Part shown: positions 13,994-26,226 of the stretch, in pieces
Layout: the number at the start of each line of letters is the position of its first letter
Position numbering within the stretch: the stretch's first letter is position 1
Assembly (NCBI GenBank): GCA_900239685.1
Contig: OENT01000022.1
Location: 186,001 to 250,000 of the forward strand
Source: Rotaria macrura
Lineage: Eukaryota > Rotifera > Eurotatoria > Philodinida > Philodinidae
Reading direction: 5' to 3'
Length of the DNA stretch: 64,000 nucleotides
Made by a program: the position numbers and the translations under genes
Notes under the pieces: generated by a model
The model's database searches: none
The model's input: the letters and a program-made list of their open reading frames with translations, nothing else
What the model was told of the DNA's origin: nothing

Positions 13994-16286
13994 TTTCGAT
14001 AAATAGAGACTATGCTCATGTTTATTTGATTTAACTATTGCTTTAATTTTTTGCTTATTTTGTTTGTTTTTTGTTTTTTTTTGTTGAAAACTCACAACTA
14101 GCGCCTATCTTATACGATAGACAGAACCCCTTTTATGAAAAACTATGTGAGCTTTTTATTCATTGAGAAAGATTATAGTCATCGTTTGGACACATAAATC
14201 TCATGTTGTTCATGTATTAAGATAATAAATCTTGGTGTATCAAACGTCAGGATCTTTAGATAAATATATTGGCAAACGTCTATGGTCGTTTGTAAAAGTT
14301 TGTTGTCAAATTTTTCAGACATCAATTTTCTCTTGATTATTCATTATATGATTGTGGCCATTTTCAGAAATAAATCAATGGCAATATGATATTTCATTGT
14401 TTTTTTATTACTATAATGTTCTCACCTGGCAGGCGTACGTACAGAACAATTCTTATTTTCTTGTTAACACCCTTTATATTTCATAAAAAGGGAGTAATAA
14501 CAACTTTCATACTTTCATCTAAGAAAACAAATCGGTTGAAGTATTGTATCCACACTAGACAGTTTCTTTTTAAGTGGATCACATCGTCCATGCTACTTCT
14601 TATTCAATAAAAATTTGACACTCTAAAAATTCATACTATCACACAACAATCATTTTCGATATGAATTAATAATCAAAGTCTACAAAGATAAGAATAGAAA
14701 TTAGTCTCATATCTTTTGAATTCGTGATGAATTTATTCTAGAAAATTTTCATCTAAGTTCATGTTAATGTGCTCTCCAAATCAGGGGGCTAATGCAAAAT
14801 AAGTATAAATAAATTTTTTTCCGAAGGAAATTTATACTACTGAAATGTTTTTCTTGCAAAAGCAGTTGAACGTTCTAAAAGACTATATAAAAACAAACAT
14901 TTTGACAGATGGAATAAAAATTTTTATCTTGACAAAAGAGAGTATTATTAGATTTAAGAATAGTTCAGTTATAACTTAATGACATTGACTTAATAAAGAA
15001 TTCATAATAAACTATACTCCATTCAAATAAGATCGTTTTATTAGATATTTTCATAGATATGTAGGTGGTGATATTTATAAAAATATGAACTTGATGTTAA
15101 GATGGGCTCAATATGAGAAAATATACATCGCAGATTTTTGATTGTGACGCATATAAATAATGTTTAAAAAACAGAATTCATCTCAATATTTTATTACGAA
15201 TCTTTATTAGAAAAGAAGAAAAACTTTTAAATTGAATTTTTTCAAAAAAAAATTCATAATCAGTCATCGATGATTATATATATGCTGGATTTGTTTTTTT
15301 ATTTTATTCGTACTCATACATAATGCTTAGAAATAACAAAATACGTTTTCATCGTCTGACGAAATTATCTAACATTTTATATCGAAATATTTTATTCATG
15401 GTTTCAAACGAAGACAATTATCGATTGATTGACTTATACGTACATAATCATCACTGTTACTTGTGCTGTTTTGCTTCCAATTTTATTCTTGTTTGTGGCT
15501 ATAACAATTAATTGAAAGAGAAAAACAAATAATCTCAATTTTTTTCATACTATTCATAGTGCTTCAGACGAATGAATAAAGCGTGAAAGTAAATATTAAT
15601 CGTTGAAAACAAATCATCGGACGATTTGAAAAGGCTTAATATTTTTTTCACGTTTTAATGATATCTAAAAGAATGTTTACATATATATATTTAATTTTCG
15701 TATTTTTACAAAAGTAAAATGCTAAGACTATCAAGTCAAACAAAGATTCGAATTAAATTTCAAGATTATTTTTCGTAAGTATTAACTCCCGAAGTATTCA
15801 AGACATGAAAGAAAAACAAACTAGAAACAATCGAACTTTGATTTTATAGATGTTTGTGCAATTCTTCTGCAATTATTTCCCGTTGATAATGATCTGTCAA
15901 ATGTAAAAACCATGTTGTGTTTAATTTTCAAACTAACAAATAAATAGCAACTTCTTTCTGGTTGAAAATAGTTTTTTCAAAATACATAACAGTGTCATTA
16001 GATTCCAATTATTTATAGGTTTTCTTTCTGGTCTTTATATTTGTTGTTGTTTGTCGCAGTGCGTTATTTTAAGAAATAATTTGTCAGTTACTTTCGTTTT
16101 TTTTCTTCCCGTCCTTTTTTCGAAAGAGTTGGTTACCGTTATTTGTTGTTGTTAGATTTCGATGTTTCATTCTTTGAAACATTTTGCACTTTTTTAAATA
16201 ATCTACTCTAAACGTGTGTAACTATTGCATTTAGAACACGTATTGTGTACTTTTCAATAAAGAAAAATTTTTTTCTTCGGATATAA
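13994..16286. other. Intergenic region, nothing recognised
   Basis: Holds the 3' end of the orphan gene (AATAAA near 14224) and presumably the promoter of the lamin-tail gene. Short frames at 14386-14610 and 15323-15511 show no domain, no splice context and ordinary AT-rich composition. No repeats stand out. Confidence 0.5.
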
Positions 16287-19200
16287 ATGGAAATGAAACA
16301 AATGTCTTACGATTATAAATCAATGGTTCATCCTAATTCAGTAAAACGTTTGATTAATTTGGTTCATCATCTTGAACAGAAATTATCAACGGTTAAAGTT
16401 GCACATGAAAAGTTAGTAGACTTGATATCGATTGTATCTAAAACACATGAAACAATTGTCGATGAATTAACAACAATAAAAACAGTTTTAAATGAAGCAA
16501 TTATTGAACAAGAAGACGATGAGTACGTTATTGTATTTACGTTGTTTTTCTTTTCAAATATGAACTTCCTTTCGTTCATAGAATCATTCCAATTGATGGA
16601 ACAAAATCTGAATGGGACGATGATGATGATGATGACGACGATTTTGAAGTCAGAAAAACACGTAAACATCGTCAAATGTCACCCTTCGTTCGTCGAACTG
16701 ATCTTGGAAGATTAAATTCTGCATCATCAAATGATTCATCATCGATAATTGACATTCTTTCAAATTCAGCAACAAGTAAACGTTCATCAAATATTAAGAA
16801 AAATGATCGATCATCACAAAGAAACAAATCTCCTAAGTCAGTTACATTTAGTATTGACGAAGATATTAATGATGAACCACAAGAACCAGCGAGAGAACCT
16901 TGTCAGCTATCGTCGAATGATAACAGTTAGAACTTTGCACAACAGAGTAATTGTATTATTAAAGAAATGTTTATTTCTGATTTAGAATATCAACCGTTCG
17001 AGGAAATAACAACACCTGTTGTTCCTAGCTCAATGTCTATTTTATCAAAATGTACCCTACTGGAATTGGTACCAAAAGCCGACAGGTAAAACGTTTTTTT
17101 TTCAAACGACATTTACTTTAATTCTCGAATATTGATAGTATGATAACAGACATTCGTATTCATGAAATAGAATCGAAAAATGGTGATTATCTTCGTTTAT
17201 TGAATCTATCGAATTCGAACGATTATGATTTAAGTGGACATTATTTACAACAAAATATTTCTTCCAAACCTCTTTGTCGTTTTCGATTTCCATACAATAC
17301 AATTATTCGAGCTGGACAAACTGTTACAGTAAGAAAAATTCGTATAGCAATTGACGATTTTTTATTTTCTACTTATTTCTGCTGAAGGTTTGGTGTGGTC
17401 TTTTGAAAGATATAACATCACAACCACCACATATATTCATTTGGAAAGAACAAAGAAAATGGGAAACAGGACCGTATTGTCTTACAATTCTAACTAAGCC
17501 AAATGGGCAGGTAATATTTTAATTCTAGTTGTCTTCATCGAGTTCAATTGACTATAGATGGAATGCAACTTTGATAATGTAAACTAAGAGATTAAAATTA
17601 AACGTATTGATGAATAGTGACTAGATTTTTTAAATAGAATCAGCAGCACTAAAATGCTTTTCCATCGTGCGTCTGGGTAGAAGATACGTTTGATGCAAAG
17701 ATATATTAATTTATCAGATTGCTAACCATTTCCTGCGAAATCTGTTTCACAGAAAAATCAAATCTTCTTCTATGAGAGAATCTTTTTTGAAGGAAAATAT
17801 CTCTTCCCATTGGTTCATAAGAGTCTAGAATCAAAGTGCTGATCAATGCATAATCGTTTGAATGTAAATGATGGTTGCAATTTATGAAAGCATGTATTAT
17901 GATTATTTAAATTCAATAGATTATAAATAATGATAGAACAGTGATTGAGAGGAATTGAGATGATTCATACAAGGAAATACGAATTTAATTTAATCGAATA
18001 GCTCAATTCAAATTATAATATACCTTGAGTACGTCTTTCTCAAGTTACATTATTGAAACATGAAAGTTTCAATAGTTTTTTCAACTACCCATTCATTGAT
18101 ATATTGTAGGCACAACATTAAATTAACGTCTATGATGTCATTCGATGTCAACACATATAAATGAGTCACCAAAAATGCATTTAAATCGATTATATTTTAA
18201 TTTAAATGTTTAAACATTCATTTTCAACTTTTATTGAAAGATTTGCATGGGGTTCAGTTGGAAGTTCATGAAAGGTAGACCACTCTTTTGCACTTTCTAA
18301 ACTGTTATAAGTATTGAATATCATAAGTTTCGGAAAAATGGATTTTTCAAGTTTGTGTCGCAGTAATAACGACCGACCAAATTCTCTTTACTATTTTTTT
18401 TCTACATTCTAAATAGACAGCTCGGTCGATTACACTCGATCATAAAACTGAGATACTTGAAATAATTACTGTATTGATCAGAGAGACAATATTGTTATGA
18501 TCAGTATTTGACTTTTTTCGGTTTAGCGGCAAAAATCAAAATACTACTAGCATAAAACAGGAACATAGTAAGACTTGATATTCGTTGATAATTGCTTTTT
18601 TTCATAATACTACTGAATACAAACAAAATATATTACCCATAATGCCAGGTGCAGTGATATGTGAATATTTAATGTGAGATATCGGATTTCTATCTGAAAT
18701 CTAACGAACACACGCTAGTACGTTTCGTATAATACTGTGTCGTATAAATATTAGAGTAGGTAAGTACTATGAGTTATATAAGACTTACTGATGAAGTTTT
18801 ATGAATTTTGAACTTTATAGTTTAGGAAAGTTTTTATCATTATCACGAGAAATATACTTCCAATAACTGATAGTTTGAACATATCACAATGCTTAGTAGT
18901 ATTGAAAGGTTGTAATTGGGGTTATTTTCTTTTCCTTGACTCAAAAGTACTTCACTATTCATTTCTTTCATGAAATACTTCAAATGATTCTTTGTTATTT
19001 CAATATAAATTCATTCAATCTGTTATTTTTTAGCCAATAGCATGGCATCGAAATACTTGCATTAATTCAGATCAATCATCAAGTAAGAAGACTTGATTTT
19101 CTATGAAAAAATTATATTTAAACCATAGGTGATATTCTCTTTGTAAAATCAAAATCAACAAGAAATGCATCTGATGCATCCAGTACTACATCAAGTTCAC

Positions 19201-19635
19201 TAAAGTAATGCATTGACTTATCGCATTGTTTTCTTCACCTTGCATTTTCTTCATTAAAGAATCGATTCGAAGATTAATGCGAGACGAAGTCGTCATGAAA
19301 CATCAAATCTAAATGGAAATAATAAACCACCATTTGCACATCCACCAAATAATCCAATACATCCCGATAATAGTGGCACAAATGCGAACATACCAAATGA
19401 TCTTCGCTCACAAACTAACCAAAAGATTTCCGTGAGATTTTCATTGAAATGAAAACGATTTTATTTTCTCATGTTTATTTTTATCTTTCAGCAGGCAGGC
19501 GTTTGTCAATTACTTAATCGTCCAAAATCATCTCCATTTGCTAGCCATCTCGGTTGTAAGCAAGATTTAGTTAGTAGAAGTTATCTACGAACACAACAAA
19601 TACAACGAAACAAACAAACCACAGTTAAAACTTGA
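16287..19635 (+). CDS. LMNTD1: Lamin-tail-domain protein (LMNTD1-like), no coiled-coil rod
   Basis: A phase-consistent model has nine exons: 16287-16522, 16582-16925, 16986-17069, 17150-17328, 17388-17510, 19034-19082, 19129-19204, 19260-19431 and 19492-19635, giving 468 residues. Residues 1-80 form a short helical segment rich in heptad-like hydrophobics. Residues about 80-190 are acidic then Ser-rich and probably disordered. A lamin tail (LTD, Ig-like) fold follows at about 222-335, with IRIHEI, YLRLLNLSN, the DLSGHYLQQ strand, IIRAGQTVTVWC and the diagnostic IFIWKEQ...TGPYCLTILTKPNGQPIAWHR region. This matches animal LMNTD1/IFLTD1 rather than lamins, since the 300-residue rod is absent. 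Intron 5 is unusually long (1.5 kb). The exon 2 end uses donor GTTAGA at 16926, which avoids a TAG just downstream. The exon 3/4 junction is the least certain: donor GTAAAA at 17087 is stronger but breaks phase. Confidence 0.8.
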
Positions 19636-19685
19636 TCAGTTTCTCGTTTTTTTTTGTTTATGAAGTATTCAGTTTTATTTTCTTT

Positions 19686-19694
19686 ATAAATAAA
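19686..19694 (+). terminator. AATAAA poly(A) signal of the lamin-tail gene
   Basis: An AATAAA hexamer within ATAAATAAAGC lies about 50 nt after the stop at 19635, the usual position for cleavage and polyadenylation. Confidence 0.4.
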
Positions 19695-19749
19695 GCAAGC
19701 TCAATTACGTTGAAAAATGATCGTAATTTCTAGTGAGAATTTTTTGAAA

Positions 19750-19752
<3 letters not shown>

Positions 19753-19788
<36 letters not shown>
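19753..19788. repeat. (AT)18 microsatellite
   Basis: An uninterrupted run of 18 AT dinucleotides just downstream of the lamin-tail gene. Likely length-variable between haplotypes. Confidence 0.9.
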
Positions 19789-19790
<2 letters not shown>

Positions 19791-20182
19791 GTATATAATA
19801 TCAATTTATTTTTCGAATGATGGTGAATCAAACTGTATTGATAGAGAATTTAAGTGATTCTTTATCAGATTCTAAAATAAAAACATTCATTGGATCAATG
19901 AGCTTTATTTTCTATTTCAGAGTATTTTGTTCTCTCAGCGTCCCCAATGAGCTTTGCATAGGCTTGTTGAATACAGTTCGACTAGTGAATACATGTACAT
20001 GCCATGGAAATTATAGAAATGAAGATTTCAACATAATAACTGAAATAAACAAAAGAGTATTCATACAAGAGCTCCGTGGGGCGTGATGGAACAATAACAA
20101 TGAAAAGGTGGCGGAATGGATCAGGACAGGACTGATTCCTCTTGGAATGGGACCAGATCAATTAACTTGTCTGTCCCGCCAA

Positions 20183-20323
20183 TTTCATACAAGCGCAATT
20201 GGCATTGAGTATTGTGCATTCATTGTAGTTTTGCAGCATTTTTGCATTAAGTGAAGTATGCAGACGTTAGAGGTCATTCGATTGGTTGTCTTCATACAAT
20301 GCCAATGTGTCACTTGTATGAAA
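20183..20323. mobile_element. MITE-like short inverted-repeat element (non-coding)
   Basis: The left arm 20183-20207 (TTTCATACAAGCG then CAATTGGCATTG) and the right arm 20297-20323 are near-perfect reverse complements, differing by a small indel and a couple of bases. They enclose about 90 bp with no frame. Size and structure fit a degraded miniature inverted-repeat DNA transposon. No clear target-site duplication is visible, so a chance or foldback origin remains possible. Confidence 0.45.
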
Positions 20324-21043
20324 CGATAAAGTGATTGTGTTGCATTCATCATTCACGTCATTCCAATCTTTTTCTAAATATTTAAATGTTGACAATATAC
20401 TTTTTCTTAAATCAGTCACTAGAGGAGCAGTAATTTAGCTAGTGTTTCTTATTGTAATTTTCATTGTTGTCTTGTAATAAGGAGTTCTCATGTAAATATT
20501 ATTGTGAAACAAGTTTGCCATGCAAATATCATCGTGATGGAAAGTGTTTTCAAGTAAATGTTATCTTGTAGCCAGGGAATTTTAACTTGGTCCCTTGAGA
20601 CCGGGATTGGTTGGAACCAAAGATTTTGATTTTTACGGGACCGGCACCAATAACTTATCCAGATAGTCCCGATGTCTCCTTATATGGAAAAAATTTGAAA
20701 ATTTACGCTTAATCTTGTAAAAAATTGCTTGTGTTTAAGAAAATTGTTGTCGCAATCTCTGTTGGGTTAAAATGTGAAACACAATGTAACTACTGTTACT
20801 AATTATTTGAAAGTTGTTTTCTTTGATTTATCTTGCGAAACATAGCTCACACCCATTTTACTAATACTCAAGAACTACACTAAAGAAGATGTTCATATAC
20901 AATAATGATATTCCATCGACTTACGGTATTGATCGTATAACGATAACATCACTCACTATCTCCATTTAAGTGGGGAGGTCGCGTCTCTTAGGATCTGTGA
21001 CGTCTCTGGAACTCGTTCGTCACGGGCTGTGATAAATGCGATC

Positions 21044-21054
21044 GGGGGGGGGGG
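21044..21054. repeat. Poly-G run (11 nt)
   Basis: Eleven consecutive G in an otherwise AT-rich spacer, next to CACGTC. It is a likely spot for sequencing or polymerase length errors. Confidence 0.9.
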
Positions 21055-21364
21055 CACGTCGGTAATGATATGCGGTAGAGTAGTGATGGGTCAGAAATTT
21101 CTACACTAAACTCTTCAACCCTTCTTTCACATCATGATTCCTAAAATTAGAAACAGAAACTATAGGCAGTTTTAACCAGAAAAAGGACCGGGACCAAAAA
21201 AAATGGTCTTGCAGTTCCCTACTTGTAACTGATAAATAGTGAAATAAATGGATTTAATTGAGTTAGAAAGTAAAAATTAACTAGTATGTTTCAATCACAT
21301 TATCCGATAAAAAGAAAGAACTACATTGATATGTCAGAATAATACGGTGTGAGATCCTAAAAAG

Positions 21365-21450
21365 CGAATAAAGCGGGACGGGATGGGTCGGATAAAGCGG
21401 TGCGGGATGCAGTATGGGATGAGACAACTTTTGATTGTCCCGCGGAATTT
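21365..21450. repeat. Degenerate GGGATGGG / AAAGCGG repeat patch
   Basis: The words GCGGGACGGGATGGG, AAAGCGG and GCGGGATG recur in imperfect tandem, ending in GATTGTCCCGCGGAATTTTG. A related sequence, CTGTCCCGCCAATTTCA, occurs at about 20171-20187. Probably fragments of one non-coding repeat family. Confidence 0.45.
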
Positions 21451-23453
21451 TGATTGCTATTGTATCAATCAATTCTTATATCACAAAGAAGCAAATGAAT
21501 GAAAACATTTACGGAATCCATAATGGTCGTAGAATTAAATGAACTGTCAATCACACAGCAGTTGCTTGAAAAATATTGGTCCTATTACGAGGAAAATCTT
21601 CTAGCAGATCCAAGATTCATAGCTTGCTAGAAAATATCGAATTGAATGAAATATTCTAGTGCTTCTACTATACCCTTCGTATGTATCGTCTATAATATGG
21701 AATTCTAACATTTTGCAATTGTTTGATAGAGTCTTAACGTATCTTCGTCTTACTTGTTTCACGTCGTTCATGAGCCTGCTCTTATCTATTTCATCAATTC
21801 ACCTGTGCTACGCTCATATTCATACAAGTTTTTATTTCAAATGACAATAATATTTCAATATATTGATGCGTGCTATTAAATCAATATTCAAAAGTAATTA
21901 CTAATTTTCTATAATTAACAAACAATGTGTATGATAGAGTATGACTTCATTTCATTATTGAAGATAAAAATCCAACTGATTTTTAAAACAAGAAAAGAAC
22001 GGCAAGATATTTTGGCAGAACGCCTTCTATTTTGTATTTGTAATTGAATTAACTATTGATTGGATCGAAGGCACGCCTCACGCATATGGAAATTTACATT
22101 TTTTAAATTCTATTGTTAATGACAAAGTTGGTTACAGATACTTATGTAAGTCTAGTCATGTGCATTGGATAGTGCAGTTTTATTACTAGCCGTTACCGCA
22201 TAAGAAAAGAAACTAATCTTTCCTCGATGATATCTCGCTGTTGATCATTTTTTCCATCGAAGCGAACTGTCATAGGCACAAGCATTAGTGATACTTGTGT
22301 ATAAAAACCTTCATTCAAAAATAATTGGTACAATTCAAATAAGTTCTAAAATTATCATGATCCTTTTAATATTAACCTATGTGAAATAAATCATTAGCTT
22401 GAAACAATCTTGAGTATGCGCTGAAGGGTTTCCACAAAACGATCATATTCTACTTGTTGGTTGGTCAGCATTGCATGAAATAAAAACGTTCTTCGTTCAT
22501 GAAAATTTAAAAGTCGATGAAAATCTTTCTTATTAGAATCATGACCATATATTGTTTGACATTATTATAGAGTCATGCTTATTGGACAGATTGATCAAAT
22601 AATATTAGCATATTTGTTCTAAGGTTTCACTAAATGTTTTACTATTTCGTTCTATTAGAAGATAATACATAGATAAGGAATCTTTTCGTCTATGTATTTC
22701 GACATATTTCTCTATATTATTTGGGTTCAATCTTAAAATTGTATACATATGTATGTGAAGATCTATAAATTTTCATGTATTACAATCTGAATCAAAGCTT
22801 TCGTCGTCAAGAATGATATTTATTTTACTCATTTCAGGATTAAATTACTCAATGATCATCAGTCATTCATCGTATGAACTTGTCATTCGTCGTTAGTGTT
22901 AGACGAGTATCACCGATAATATAAAACGTCAACGTCTAATTAAATTGAACGAACTAAGTTAATCTGAAAGTTCCATCCTTGAGCAACCATTAGATATTCA
23001 TAACCGAAATATTATCCTTGATACTTACAGTTATCTGTAAACTCATAGTGAATATGATGCTACAAAATATAAGTAAGCCGTTACTCAATTCACATTTTTT
23101 TGTCGTCGTTCTTATCAGACAATACGTTTATCGGAACGATGCATGAGTGAGAGAGAAGAAAAGATGTTAACGCCATCTATCATCTTAATGATATTACCTC
23201 ATATATTAAGATTTATATCCATCAGGATACGTTAAGTGAAACAGGTTCGACATTAAATAAAATACTAACTGTATTCCGCATGATAATATATTCATTGAAT
23301 TACATCGCTTGGTGACAAACATAGAGACAGGTTTTTAATGGTCGCTCTGGTTACTAACATATATCAACACTATTTGTTGCTGTTGCGGGTAGAAGTAGAA
23401 ATTATCATTGTTTTGTTGATTTTCCATCAATTGTCGCTTTTTTAACTGTCATC

Positions 23454-26226
23454 ATGAGCCAGCGGCACACATTGCAAGGTTTATTATCTTTTTTCTTGTT
23501 TCTTGTATCGATAACTTAATCCATTTGATCTCTAGTTTTTGAACAATATCAAAAGGCTCGTTTAACATTCGTTCAGTCTGTAGCCGATCTTGCAACACGA
23601 CCACAAAATATTGAAACTCTTCAAAATGCAGGTGTTATGGCGTTACTTCGCCCATTACTACTCGATGTTGTCCCTAGTGTACAACAAACTGCTGCCCTTG
23701 CATTAGGTCGTTTAGCTAATTATTCTGATCATTTAGCTGAATCTGTAGTACGTGGTGATATTCTCCCACAGCTGGTTTATTCGTTGGCTGAACAAAACGT
23801 ATGAACTACCATAGATTATTCATTGGCTGATAAAGAATTCTTTATCTTTTGTTTCTAGAGATTCTATAAAAAAGCAGCAGCATTTGTATTACGAGCTGTT
23901 GCTAAGCATTCACCACAATTGGCTCAATCAGTTATTGATTGTGGAGCACTTGATGCACTTGTTGTTTGTCTAGAAGAATTTGATCCATCAGTTAAAGAAG
24001 CTGCAACATGGGCACTAGGCTATATTGCACGACACAATGCAGGTGAGTCACTGATACGAATTTATTCTTTTTTATACCTTGAAAAACAGATACACATGGA
24101 AAAAGAAACATAGAATAGTTCATTGATTCCTCTGTTGATTCACAATAAACTATCTTCGAATTGTGAATACTATCTAGTTCACTATAATGAATACGACCTT
24201 GAAACGAGTTGTCTTCAGGGTGAACTTATCTGTTTGAGTATATAAACATGATCTTGCACCATAAATAACTCACGCAAAGTTGTAGTAATGCGTTTATTCG
24301 CTTCTACATTACTCTAATTTTCAATCGATAAAAATATATCAGCAAAAAGGAACGGTTCGAACGACGAAAATTACACGATTTTTAAGGTTCACATGAACTA
24401 ACGAGTTTTTTTCTATGACTTATTTATGTAAAAAGCAGATGGAAATACAATGTCAAGTGATCAAACAAAGATAGTCTGAATTTACCAGCATTCATGATAA
24501 ATATGACTTAGAGAACTGATTAATTTTTTTTTGTTAAAATTGATTTAATCGAAGAGAAGTGTTTGCGTGTTTAGGAAAAAAACGAAAATTTCCATACTGA
24601 CTCGGCCATTCTACTCCTATGATATTTACAGTAATCTTCGCTAAAAAAAAGACATTTTTGAAAATCCATGATTGCAATTTGTCTTTTTAATGTACAAGTT
24701 TCGATGGTGTGTAAAGAAGAGAAAGCCAAAAAGGATTCTTTCATTTACGGCAGTGTAATTAATAAAGATATTTTATTCTAATTATTTGTTTAGAATTATC
24801 GCAACATGTTGTCGATGCTGGTAGTGTTCCATTACTTGTGCTATGTTTACAAGAACCTGAAATAGCTTTAAAACGAGTCGCTGCATCAGCACTTTCCGAT
24901 ATAGCTAAACATTCACCTGAATTAGCACAGACAGTTGTTGACGCTGGAGCAATAGCACATCTTGCTCAAATGATTCTTAATCCTGATGCTCAACTTAAGG
25001 TATAAGAATGGAACAATGCATATTTTCTGTAAAATCATTGATTTTTGTTTTAAGCGACAAATATTTTCTGCTCTAAGTCAAATAGCTAAACACTCCGTTG
25101 ATTTAGCTGAAATGGTTGTTGAAGCCGAAATATTTCCAGCAGCTTTTGCATGTTTAAATGATTCAGATGAATATGTGAAAAAAAATTGTGCGACACTCAT
25201 ACGTGAAATCGTTAAACATACACCCGAAGTAAAATAGTTGCTTTCTCGATTGAAATTTTTTTCATGAAAAATCAAACAAAATCCATCGATTAAATTTAGT
25301 TAGCCCAAATGATTGTTAATGCTGGTGGTGTAGCTGCTGTTGTTGATTATGTTGCATCAACTCGTGGAAATGTACGTCTACCAGGTATTATGATGCTTGG
25401 TTACACAGCTGCACATACTGAAAGTTTAGCTATGGCTGTTATTGTTTCTAAGGTACAAAGATAAACAAACAAGAGAAAATAGTCTATTGTCTTCCTTGGT
25501 TTAATAAATTTTTTAGGGTATTAATCAACTGTCGATCGCACTGAATGAAGAAGGAGAAGATCATATTTTAGCAGCAACAGCTTGGGCACTTGGTTTGTTG
25601 TTTGATCTATTTTCGTTGTTCTTGGTCATTGTTAAATAATTGTGTAAACTTTTTTAGGTCAAATAGGTCGTCATACACCTGAACATGCTAAAGCCGTAGC
25701 TGTCGCTAACGTTCTACCGAAATTACTTCAGCTATATATGCGTACAGATTTATCTGAAGATTTACAAACCAAATCTAAAAAAGCTTTGAAAAATATTCTT
25801 CAAAAATGTGTTTATCTACCTGTCCTAGAACCATTATTACATGAAGCATCACCAAATATTCTTAAACATGTTGTTGCACAATTTTCAAAAGTACTTCCAC
25901 ATGATGCAAAAGCACGAAGATTATTTGTTACTAGTGGAGGACTTAAAAAGGTTTACATTTCATTTGCTCTACTTTTTCAATTTGTCTATGAATTTGATTT
26001 TTCTTGGATTTTTTAGATTCAAGAAATTAAAACTGAAGAAGGTTCACCTTTGGCTGAATATATCAATACCATCAACAGTTGCTTCCCAGAGGAAGTTGTC
26101 AAGTATGTTTTCTACTTATTATTGATTAGTATATTGCTTTATTTATTTTTCTCTTATAGATACTATTCACCGGGTTATGCAGATGAATTACTAGAACGTG
26201 TTGAAAATCATGGCAACAGAGCATAA
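23454..26226 (+). CDS. SPAG6: SPAG6 / PF16, axonemal central-pair armadillo protein, complete
   Basis: SPAG6/PF16 sits on the C1 microtubule of the axoneme central pair and is needed for ciliary beating. Ten exons join in phase: 23454-23478, 23536-23798, 23859-24042, 24794-24999, 25055-25228, 25300-25452, 25517-25592, 25658-25950, 26017-26102 and 26160-26226, giving 508 residues, practically the length of human SPAG6 (509). It opens with MSQRHTLQVFEQYQKAR, continues with about eight armadillo repeats (for example ATWALGYIARHN, ALSDIAKHSPELAQ, AWALGQIGRHTPEHA) and ends with the conserved YYSPGYADELLERVE. Nearly colinear with vertebrate SPAG6, with no gap or broken repeat. Introns are 50-70 nt except the third (751 nt). 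In a bdelloid, with no known males, the use is presumably in cilia of the corona and other ciliated cells. Confidence 0.97.

Larger units (their letters stand above)
19789..23453. other. Intergenic region with degenerate G+C-rich repeats
   Basis: Lies between the lamin-tail gene and SPAG6. Contains a MITE-like inverted repeat (20183-20323), patches of GGGA/CGGGA-type sequence at about 20100-20180, 20575-20680, 21180-21215 and 21370-21450, and an 11-G run at 21044-21054. A 90-codon frame at 19817-20086 has no recognisable domain and I do not call it. The last 1.9 kb before SPAG6 shows nothing I can name. Confidence 0.5.

Noticed and set aside
16921-16935. In-frame TAG in the lamin-tail gene, suggesting a broken exon
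   Set aside because: A GT donor (GTTAGA) begins at 16926, overlapping that TAG, and splices in phase to the acceptor at 16985 with a normal 60-nt intron, so the stop is intronic.
19817-20086. 89-codon open frame after the (AT)n tract
   Set aside because: No recognisable domain; its 3' end runs into G+C-rich repeat sequence.
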